Notes under the pieces: model-generated | What the model was told of the DNA's origin: nothing | The model's database searches: none | The model's input: only the letters and a program-made list of their open reading frames with translations | Assembly: GCA_037043015.1 (NCBI GenBank) | Contig: CM073328.1 | Coordinates: 14,667,495 to 14,731,494, forward strand | Direction: 5' to 3' | From: Bryum argenteum | Lineage: Eukaryota; Streptophyta; Bryopsida; Bryales; Bryaceae | DNA length: 64,000 nucleotides | Shown: piece after piece, positions 1 through 8,522 of the stretch | Numbering within the stretch: position 1 is the stretch's first letter | Layout of the letters: every line of letters starts with the position of its first letter | Translations under genes and position numbers: made by a program

Positions 1-93
1 TAAAAAAATAAGTGAAAAATTGAGAATAAAAAGAGTTACAGGTAAGATTCTGTTGGAAAAAAAGCGCGAGGGGTTGACATGCACCTTTAAGGG
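1..93. mobile_element. Right end of a TTAA-flanked element (partial)
   Basis: The window opens inside a copy of the ~361-bp TTAA family. The text around 'gattctgttgg' and the terminal 'acctttaaggg' match the other family members, and TTAA follows at 94-97. The left end lies outside the window. Confidence 0.65.
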
Positions 94-99
94 TTAATG

Positions 100-870
100 G
101 AGTATAATTAGCAACTAGTATTATAATCAATAGAAGAGCAATTAATAATGAAATAAACGTATGTGAAGAAATCACTTTTGTGAACATTGGATGTTGGTGA
201 CAATTTAAACAAATATCTTCACAAAATAATTTCTTCACATACGTGTTTGTATTATCAACAACCAATATTCCAATCAAGTAGTTGGATCTACCCAGGCTCT
301 TTAATAGAAATTCTACAAATGAGTGAATCCGACTTTTGCGGATTGTATCTAACTAGCTAGAATATGCACATGGCTAATATATCAAATGTGGGAAGGTGAC
401 CATCGTTCAAGCACTTCAATAACCTTAATAGAGCTTGAGAAATAGGAGCTCAAAGTTGAAGACCCAAAAGAGGTGGGCATGCCTTTTTCTAAGACTATTC
501 AACACGAGAATTTGATTTTGGTGTTCAATAGTAATTTTTATGTGTATGAGTGTAAGATATGAAGATGTAACATGACCATTGTTGTGAAACAACATGAACA
601 TTGTTGTGTTTGAAGTGATTTCAAGGACAAACTATGAAAAACATGATCATGTTGTGTTTTGAGGACTTCAAGGCATGCACTACTTTTCAATGAGTGTATC
701 TCAAATACCTTATATTCAGTTGAGAAGTAAGCGGCTATCATCCTCCTAGATACCCAATTCAAATTTCTCAAAGCCCCATTCTCATAAGTGAAATGTTGGA
801 TCCGCTTGACTTTTTTATTAGAATATTTGTAGTTAATTGCTCTTCTATTGAAATATTACTAGTTATACTC
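100..870. mobile_element. Candidate inverted-repeat element with internal hairpin
   Basis: A segment near 110-147 (containing 'caatagaagagcaatta') recurs inverted near 835-868, giving imperfect ~35-bp terminal repeats around about 770 bp. A second inverted pair (152-184 with 217-250, core 'acgtatgtgaagaaat') forms a strong hairpin near the left end. There is no transposase, and I could not define a target-site duplication, so the superfamily is open. Confidence 0.45.
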
Positions 871-3261
871 TATTTAAAAGTTACATGTGGACTTTAGAGG
901 GAGCTTTAGAAGGGACATAGGAGATGCTCTAGGAATTGGTGCTATCGACTATCGAGCTAACTTCTCTACTTGGGGACAATGTCAAAATGTAACTAATGTT
1001 ACTTTATACTATTGTTGCATGCCATGTTGGATTGTATTATTGTAACACTAATTGCAACTGAAGTTGTGAAGTTGTGAATCCATCATATTGGAAATTTCAA
1101 TACAATAAGGTCCTTTATATATTAAAAATGAGAAGCCTTCGACCAAACTCCACTTGGGTCATGGTACATAATTGAGAAGCCATGGCCTTTAGATGTGGTG
1201 TAAAGTGAGAGAAGGCCAAAGACTCCCATGTGGAACTTTTTGTAAAATGAGCTTAAAATATACTAAATGATTGGTTATGGTTTGTTTTCCCAATGGCCCT
1301 TTGGATTTTTAGTTAGGCCTACCTCATTGAGGTAAATGTAACTACAATTCCGGAAGGCCCTCAAAAAAAGCAAATTTTGTGCCAACAAGGCAAAAAGTGC
1401 TTCCCATGTCATTTTTAGCTCCCTTTTTTCCATGGATTAAAATTTGCTCGTGTAAAGCCTCACTTCATTGGATTCTCAAATCCTACGCCTCTCATTAGTT
1501 GATATCCTTCCCCTCGTGACTTCTCAACTCTAATGAAAGAGGGCCTAAATTATACATTCATAACATATGGTATACCATACTCTCTACCTAGTCATGACCT
1601 GGCCCTCAGAGTCATGTTGATTTTAAGAAGCAATTATTGCGGAAGATGTTCTTTAAAACCTTATCATCAGTTACAAAAGTTGCACCGCTTACAGTTTCTA
1701 AATATAATATACTGTATATAAAAATGAGGTTAGTGGGGTGGTAATGAGTATGTAATAATAAGTAGTGTAGCTGCTTATGAATTTCGGACAAAGGTTTGCA
1801 GGATATTTAATTAAATTATGTTTTAAATTTAGACACACCAGTAAAAAAAAAATTTAAGAGTTTTGGCATAGTAGTCAATGGGTCGGTATACTTGAAATAA
1901 AAACGTTGATTTTACAATTTAAATGTAAATTTGACTGAATATATCTCAAGATCCGCAGAGTTCGATTCAATAAAACTTTTTTATGGGGACTAATTGGATG
2001 GCTATGAACAAGATCTTATTGTTGAATTTTGCAAAAGCGAATTTAAGAAATAACTGTTCAATGTTTTCAGAACGGAGTGCTTGGAGGTCATTGTGGACCA
2101 AATAGTGATCAAAAATTTTAAAATGCTCGTTCAAAACTAATCTTACTTTGGGATCATGAGATTTTGGGAATTTAGCCAACTACTTTAACTCCAAATGCTC
2201 CAGCTCTATACAAGGTTGTCTTGTGCGACAAACTGGACACGAGGTCGAACTTGGCATGTCAAACAGACAACAGACCCTTGGTTTGAGAATATACCATATT
2301 CCTAAAATATACTTAAAATATTTTAGAATATGCCCACATATTCTTGGATATTCAAGCATATTTCATCCATATTGTCTCACGTACCAGACACTTGACGAAC
2401 ACGACGAATACGATGAACACGACAACTCGATAGACATTGCGGAAGATGTGTCAAAGAAGACAACCCCGGCTCCATAGTGCCCTCCACATGGCCATATCCG
2501 AAATCCATGGACAATTTTATTTTTTAAAATTTGATTTCGACAAATCTAGCCATAGAATTTTGTTTATAACTGTCTAATTAGTCTACAACTCTACATACCA
2601 ATTTTTGTCATATTTCAAATTTTCATTGCGTCGATCTTAAGATATATTGAGTCAAAGTTTCAATACTTGTTAAGATATATTGAGTCAAAGTTTCAATATT
2701 TGTGAAAACAAAATCAAACACTGCCACATTATGACCGTTTGAAGCATAAGGGGTTCATTTTGGCTGAAATTGATAAGCACCTACACTAAAGAATATACAT
2801 GGACTACATTTATTGATTACTTTAACTTGCATTATGTGCCTACACACCCTCCATATTTAGCATGGATAGAATCCAATATACAGTAGAGAGTTAATGTTGA
2901 TTGTAAAATTGTAAATAGTGTCAAGTTGAAAAATTCCTCATAACCCTTAAAGTTGCAAGGGGCCATATTTTGCCCATTTAGACTTTGGTCAATCGGTGCA
3001 TTGGACGGATTTCTAATACCTTTCCAACAAGACCATTTATGCTTGCAAAATTCCTTACACATTAGGAGTCATTCACTCTTAACCTCTAGATGCCCCTACC
3101 TATTTTTAGCCAAAACACATTTTCAAAAAATGTATTATAGATGAAAATGAATGTAATGTATTCAGATCTCAACCATACAAACTTATGTTAGACTCATTGC
3201 AGATCAAGGGGACCAAAATTTAAGTCATGAACCCTCATAAATTGGGACATCGTAGAAGTAT
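871..3261. other. AT-rich intergenic DNA, no convincing gene
   Basis: No open frame here has recognisable protein character. Fragments of a dispersed repeat are present near 1010-1090 and 1560-1640 ('atatggtataccata'), related to 9120-9330 and 29990-30150. A ~34-bp direct duplication ('gatatattgagtcaaagttt') occurs at about 2637-2703. Confidence 0.5.
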
Positions 3262-3370
3262 CACTACTAAAAAAAAGAATCATGAAATTTCATCATTTGC
3301 ATTGTTGATTTTTGCTGGTCTCTTCATTTATTCATACTTCACCATTCTCTGCAACATGTGGACAACTTAG
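3262..3370 (+). pseudogene. Cassette 1 gene A: remnant of last exon
   Basis: Translated on the plus strand, the segment ends in a hydrophobic stretch followed by 'YSYFTILCNMW' and a stop at 3368-3370. It aligns with the last membrane segment of gene A in cassette 2 ('YSYSVILCGKW') and cassette 3 ('ISYFVILCNKW'). I see no upstream A exon in the preceding 3 kb, so only the 3' end of this copy survives. The stop lies 33 nt before the ATG of its partner B. Confidence 0.7.
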
Positions 3371-3759
3371 AATTGGGACGAGGGCATTCGATAGCTAAGC
3401 AACATGATAACCACGGTGATTAATACAATCAGCGATATATTGTGTAACAAAGAGGGAACACAGGGAGTACTGTATATATATAGGGTACTCCAGAAAAAAC
3501 TTCCACCTCACAAGAAGTACGTTATCAAGGTGGACCCAAATTCAACCTGTTGCGAATACTGGTGTGCTGCTGTCAGTGCTGGCCGCTCACTAAATCCAAT
3601 CCATGTTCCAAATGTCAGGCCCTGTTTTAGTACTCTTTCCGCGAACCGCGTAATGAAAAGAAAGACGATTTTGCCCCGATCGCTTGCGTCTTTTCCTTCC
3701 CGCTCGCGTATTTTCCTTTCTGATACACTTCAGCACGTCTATCGTCCAATAACAGTATA

Positions 3760-3955
3760 CCTGAAACCCCTTGGTAACCGATACCTCAAACCTCTTCGTA
3801 ACCGATACCTCAAACCTTCGGTAACCGATACCTCAAACCTTCGGTAACCGATACCTCAAACCTTCGGTAACCGATACCTCAAACCTTCGGTAACCGATAC
3901 CTCAAACCTTTTCGATACCTCAAACCTCTTCGTAACCGATACCTCAAACCTCACA
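3760..3955 (+). repeat. Tandem ~22-24-bp repeats in the left arm
   Basis: Consecutive copies of 'accgatacctcaaacctt' are separated by 'cggta' or 'cgta' variants. The right arm (about 6310-6430) has clearly fewer copies. This is the main difference between otherwise near-identical arms. Confidence 0.8.
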
Positions 3956-4019
3956 ATTCCTAGAACCTCTCACACACACGTGGGCGGGAAACGAAGCGAT
4001 ATTTCAGGAAGGGCTAGAG

Positions 4020-4529
4020 TGCGGCCAATGCTTTGACGTTAAGTGTATCGACGCCGCCACCTGCAACCCCTAATCCTCTTCGTATTGTCATCCCTTGCGG
4101 AGTGTACTACAGCAAGTCCGATCCCGCCTTCGACTTCGGTGGAGCTGCCATCAGCGGCACGGCGAGCTGCAGAATGTAGGCGAGAACGACATCATGTACA
4201 AGCACGTGTCGTGCAAGTATGGTAACCACAACATGGCGTTTCAAGTGGATGCGGGGTCGGCGCCGTTTTGGTTGTCTTTCACGGTGACCTACGTGGAAGA
4301 ACGTGGTGACATCGAGAGTGTGGAGATCGAGCACAACGGCAAGGAGTTTTTGGAGCTCGCTAAGCACAACTTGGGGGCCAACTCGTTGCTGATCAACATG
4401 TCGGCGCAGACATTCAACGGTCCTTCTTTCATCAAGGCCACAACCAAGCTAAACAAACACTTCGTTGTGGCAGAGGACGCGATCCTTGAGGGATTTGAGC
4501 CCGGCAAGGTATACGAGAGCAAGGTGTAG
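4020..4529 (+). pseudogene. Captured expansin fragment, left arm
   Basis: Translation in three frames gives successive pieces of an expansin. 'QCFDVKC' corresponds to the cysteine-bearing region of the N-terminal barrel. 'DPAFDFGGAAISGT' matches the end of that domain. A long frame ending at 4529 reads 'CKYGNHNMAFQVDAGSAP' through to 'EPGKVYESKV', which matches the C-terminal expansin carbohydrate-binding module. Expansins loosen cell walls, but here the signal peptide and N-terminal part are absent and at least two frame changes occur, so this is a broken copy carried as transposon cargo. The subclass (A, B or like) is uncertain; the spacing looks most like beta-expansin. Confidence 0.75.
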
Positions 4530-4920
4530 TTGAAGAACTAGCGTGCAATCTTCACAAAGTACATTGCAACTTGTGGTCTCGATAATGAAAGATTTTTGAG
4601 TGCTAGCTTTTCAGACAGAGAGTATTATCGTCTAGAGTTTGCCCGATAGCATGGGGTCTCGGATAGAGCTTTTCTATGAATTGTAAATTTAAGTAGCTTG
4701 AAGCTTTTAGAATGTGTGGAGTACCACTCACTAGTAAACAAGTTTAGCTTTGTAAGATTGATGGCCTCAGTGCTCGGATTGTGCAATTGTCCAATTTGAT
4801 TTCCCCTTTAATACATATTTTGTGACTTTTCTTGCCATATCTATGAGTATGACTTATTTAAGATCGATGGACATGAAATTCAGTTGATAATTGATTATTG
4901 GACAAACAAAGACATATCAT

Positions 4921-5120
4921 TTAGTGTCGTTTAGTAGGTGGTTGACGATAACGACCTCGGTAGGTGGTTGACGATAACGACCTCGGTAAGTGGTTGACGA
5001 TAACGACCTCGGTAGGTGGTTGACGATAACGACCTCGGTAAGTGGTTGACGATAACGACCTCGGTAAGTGGTTGACGATAACGACCTCGGTAAGTGGTTG
5101 ACGATAATGACCTCGGTTGT
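4921..5120 (+). repeat. 26-bp tandem repeat in the palindrome spacer
   Basis: About seven and a half copies of a unit reading 'ggtggttgacgataacgacc' plus six bases, alternating between 'gtagg' and 'gtaag' versions. The array lies in the single-copy spacer between the arms. The repeats have no unique spacers, so this is a minisatellite. Confidence 0.9.
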
Positions 5121-5601
5121 TGTTTGATGAGTGTGACCTCATCATCTTTCGAACACTGTTAAATAAAACACGTTGCTGCCAAGTGACACATTGTGTATAA
5201 AGAACTGTGTGTGTAGTAAAGTTTTTGGATACATTTTCAATATTGATAAGCAAGTTATTGAGAAAAAGAGCCCCAAGAGGCTCAAAGCGTTGCATGTATC
5301 CATTATTACAACATAAAATACCAAGTGGTTGGCGTGAAAAAGAATGCCACAAAACATCTTTTAGCCGCACTATCAAGCACTCTACTATACAAAATCGGGT
5401 ATCGTTGATAGAAAATCCAAATAGTCGAGTCCTATACTTTATTGAAATTTCCTCCAGCAGATCCATAACAACTTCAGACTTTAGAGGAAGCTCAAAATTT
5501 CAAAGTACATTCTTTGTGAATTTGAACATTGTTTGAAGGTAAACACTTGTACATTGTAATGCTTCCGTGGATAATCTAGATGAAGCTGAAAAAATTCACC
5601 T

Positions 5602-6606
5602 GTCCGAGACCCCATGCTATCGGGCAAACTCTAGACGATAATACTCTCTGTCTGAAAAGCTAGCACTCAAAAATCTTTCATTATCGAGACCACAAGTTGC
5701 AATGTACTTTGTGAAGATTGCACGCTAGTTCTTCAACTACACCTTGCTCTCGTATACCTTGCCGGGCTCAAATCCCTCAAGGATCGCGTCCTCTGCCACA
5801 ACGAAGTGTTTGTTTAGCTTGGTTGTGGCCTTGATGAAAGAAGGACCGTTGAATGTCTGCGCCGACATGTTGATCAGCAACGAGTTGGCCCCCAAGTTGT
5901 GCTTAGCGAGCTCCAAAAACTCCTTGCCGTTGTGCTCGATCTCCACACTCTCGATGTCACCACGTTCTTCCACGTAGGTCACCGTGAAAGACAACCAAAA
6001 CGGCGCCGACCCCGCATCCACTTGAAACGCCATGTTGTGGTTACCATACTTGCACGACACGCGCTTGTACATGATGTCGTTCTCGCCTACATTCTGCAGC
6101 TCGCCGTGCCGCTGATGGCAGCTCCACCGAAGTCGAAGGCGGGATCGGACTTGCTGTAGTACACTCCGCAAGGGATGACAATACGAAGAGGATTAGGGGT
6201 TGCAGGTGGCGGCGTCGATACACTTAACGTCAAAGCATTGGCCGCACTCTAGCCCTTCCTGAAATATCGCTTCGTTTCCCGCCAATACGGTGTGCACGAG
6301 AGGTTCTAGGTATTGTGAGGTTTGAGGTATCGGTTACGAAGAGGTTTGAGGTATCGAAAAGGTTTGAGGTATCGGTTACGAAGAGGTTTGAGGTATCGGT
6401 TACCAAGGGGTTTGAGGTATCGGTTACCGATACTGTTATTGGACGATAGACGTGCTGAAGTGTATCGGAAAGGAAAAGACGCGAGCGGGAAGGAAAAGAC
6501 GCAAGCGATCGGGGCAAAATCGTCTTTCTTTTCATTACGCGGTTCGCGGAAAGAGTACTAAAACAGGGCCTGACATTTGGAACATGGATTGGATTTAGTG
6601 AGCGGC
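5602..6606 (-). repeat. Right arm of the Mutator-like palindrome
   Basis: Reverse complement of the left arm from the conserved tail through the expansin fragment to the terminal repeat. The two C-terminal expansin frames differ by one residue out of about 144 (His versus Arg in the 'MYK' context). This implies recent duplication or ongoing conversion between arms. Confidence 0.85.
5737..6246 (-). pseudogene. Captured expansin fragment, right arm
   Basis: Mirror copy of the fragment in the left arm on the opposite strand. It has the same frame breaks, the same C-terminal carbohydrate-binding-module frame, and the same stop followed by the same 3' tail. Because both copies share the same lesions, the expansin piece was already broken when the palindrome formed. 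Confidence 0.75.
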
Positions 6607-7044
6607 TCAGTGCTGTGGGTAATGATCCCAAGGCAATTGTTCTTAGCTTCGATGACTGCCATGACAGCAGATCAGTTGATAATTATAAAGATGGAGGAAC
6701 GTTCAAGTGGAAACCGTTCGGAGCTCCTACGCCGATAGACCCTTCTGGGGCGTCGACTCTGGTGATTTCCTGGCTCCTACGACGGCAGTCCATACTGAGG
6801 CGTCGGGTTTTCCTGAGGCCACAACTACTACAACAGTAATCCCTCCTTGTGAGTCCACAACTCCTACGGCGGTTGTCCCTGCTGAGGCGTCGGGTTCTGG
6901 TGATCGCGGCGCGGACAAAGGGACTTATCGCTGTTTTTTGGGAGAAGATCACTGGAGGTAAGTCACCTTACACCAATCGCTCTGTATGGTCTAACTTCCT
7001 CGAACAAGTATCCTCGTATGTGGATTCTCTTCGAGCGTTTTTAA

Positions 7045-7405
7045 CCCTTAAACGCCCACGGGTCTAAAACGGGCAGCTCAAAATTGGATCACAACATCTT
7101 TTGGACTTGGGCATCATGAATAGTGCACTTTTTGAACTTGGGCATCATGAATGGACCAATCAATGATGAGCTTGCAACCTCCTACAAGGTTATGTACAAC
7201 CCCAACCTACCCACCACAATCCTTCCAAAGCACAAAATCACTCATACAAATTGTGATTTGAATTGTAAAATTTCACTTTTTGAATCCATCACAAGAAGGT
7301 GACCAGTTTGACATCAAAATATAAGTGAAAAGTTGAGTACAATGAGAGCTACAGGGAAGATTCTGTTGGAATCAAGCCCCTTGGGCTTGCTTGGATGTTT
7401 AAGGG
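7045..7405. mobile_element. TTAA-flanked element in the intron of cassette 1 gene B
   Basis: A 361-bp element with ends 'cccttaaacgccca' and, inverted, 'tgtttaaggg', flanked by TTAA at 7041-7044 and 7406-7409. The homologous intron of cassette 3 (about 40078-40095) reads straight through 'gcgttttTTAAgttgatcac' with one TTAA, giving a natural empty site. TTAA duplication plus CCC-type ends is the piggyBac pattern. It has no coding capacity. Confidence 0.9.
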
Positions 7406-7428
7406 TTAAGTTGATCACATACGATTGA

Positions 7429-7680
7429 CCTCAATTCCGTTAAAATGGCACCATGCCATGTGCCATTTTGTCACACCAAATCTTACATATGTGCTCACAT
7501 GGAATGGTGTATTTTGTAATATCACAATTATTTTAATAATATATCTCCTTTATATACATTGTCATTCATTTCCATAATATCACCTTAAAATTCTGTAATA
7601 TCACATGGGTTTTGTACTGTAGTTCAGAAAGTAGAGGTGTGCCATATTAGCGGCATGATGCCATTTTAACAGAATTGAGG
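7429..7680. mobile_element. Short inverted-repeat element (MITE) in the same intron
   Basis: About 252 bp with ~29-bp terminal inverted repeats: 'cctcaattccgttaaaatgg' at the left, and its near-perfect inverse ending 'aacagaattgagg' at the right. The cassette 3 intron lacks it, which supports insertion. Possible short duplication 'gattg' on both sides. Superfamily not assigned. Confidence 0.75.
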
Positions 7681-8059
7681 ATGATTGTTTTATCTTCGGC
7701 TTCAGGTGATCGTTCTACTTGATTGCTGAAATGCGATTGGTATTCATTTGGAAGTCGAGAAGAGCTTTTCTGCTAGTGACTGGGTACAAGGGCGTGGTTG
7801 TTTATCAATCAAATCATTTAGGGGACAACTTATTCCATTCCTAGCGTGTGTGTAGGAATGGCTTTCAAGTTGCAGTTACAGTAGTCCAAGTGTGTAACGT
7901 TAGCAATTTGTTGGTGGCAGCTTGTATTCTAGATGTTTAGCTTGAGGAGATTGTTGTCGTGAGGTAACCATAGTGTGCCACCCATTTGTGACCATTTGTG
8001 ACCATTATGGGGTCATTATGGGGTTTTGGTCAGGCTCGATGAAGCAGTAAAGAGTAGAA

Positions 8060-8265
8060 TCTGGGGCTGCATTTTTTTTTTTTTTTTTAAGGGTTGGAAT
8101 ATGAGAAACTAAATTTGGTAAAAATTCCAAAGTTAAATATGAACTTTTTATTTTTTAAGTATGTTCATCACCAAATCACTACTCAGATTTTCAAGTGACC
8201 CAAGTTGAAACCCTGAAGTCTTGCCTACTCAAGTGAATATCCAATTCAACGTTGAGTATTGATGA
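8060..8265. repeat. Decayed fragment related to larger TTAA elements
   Basis: After a T-run and 'ttaagggtt', the segment containing 'atgttcatcaccaaatcact' resembles the interiors of the elements at 28632-29557 and 62056-62498. No clean ends were found. Confidence 0.4.
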
Positions 8266-8299
8266 GGAGCACAACAAGAAATCACGCCAAAGGAAAGGA

Positions 8300-8522
8300 C
8301 TACACTAAATTTGATAATTAGTGTTAGATACACTAATTTACATAAACATGTTATAAGTTTTTACTGTTGTTTAATAATTTCACCCACTATATTGGCCAAG
8401 ATGGGGGTCCTTATATAGTATTAGAATCAATGCTCTTGGTAAATTTTTTTAAGCAAAAGTAAAAACTTATAGCATTTTCAAATCTTATAATAATCTAACA
8501 CTAATTATCAAATTTAGTGTAG
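8300..8522. mobile_element. MITE with perfect 29-bp inverted repeats
   Basis: The left end 'ctacactaaatttgataatt' and the right end are perfect reverse complements over 29 bp. A second inverted pair around 'gtaaaaactta' lies inside. No coding potential. The duplication is at most a TA, so the superfamily is uncertain. Confidence 0.75.

Larger units (their letters stand above)
3582..4664 (+). repeat. Left arm of the Mutator-like palindrome
   Basis: In order the arm holds the terminal repeat, a block of ~22-24-bp tandem repeats (about 3760-3955, unit containing 'accgatacctcaaacctt'), the expansin fragment, and a conserved 3' tail ending near 'catggggtctcgg'. All but the repeat count is mirrored in the right arm. 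Confidence 0.85.
3582..6606. mobile_element. Palindromic Mutator-like (Pack-MULE type) element
   Basis: The element starts 'gccgctcactaaatccaatc' and ends with its reverse complement. It is flanked by an exact 9-bp direct duplication, tcagtgctg, at 3573-3581 and 6607-6615. Inverted arms of about 1 kb (3582-4664 and about 5602-6606) enclose a ~940-bp spacer. Long terminal inverted repeats with a 9-bp duplication are typical of Mutator-like elements. No transposase frame is visible, so it is non-autonomous. Each arm carries a fragment of an expansin gene, so this is a gene-capturing element. The arms are nearly identical apart from tandem-repeat copy number and scattered changes. Confidence 0.9.
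3404..7722 (+). pseudogene. Cassette 1 gene B, interrupted by a Mutator-like element
   Basis: Family B is a small soluble protein of unknown function. The first exon (3404-3581) encodes the conserved core with 'KEGTQGV' and 'EYWCAA'. Reading is then interrupted by a 3-kb inserted element and resumes at 6616 with the conserved 'LSFDDC' segment. The 9-bp duplication at the junctions shows that the original frame was continuous across the site. The exon continues to about 6957 but carries a frame change and an expanded Ala/Ser/Gly/Thr segment. The intron (about 6958-7705) has taken in two further elements. A short last exon, about 7706-7722, ends at a stop as in cassettes 2 and 3. Several independent lesions make this a pseudogene. 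The 3' flank to about 7990 still resembles the 3' flanks of the other cassettes. Confidence 0.8.

Noticed and set aside
4095-4529. Intact small expansin gene
   Set aside because: The frame begins mid-domain. Upstream pieces lie in other frames and the same lesions occur in the mirror copy, so it is captured, broken cargo.
4921-5120. CRISPR-like regular repeat
   Set aside because: The 26-bp units are directly adjacent with no unique spacers, and the genome is a plant's; it is a minisatellite.
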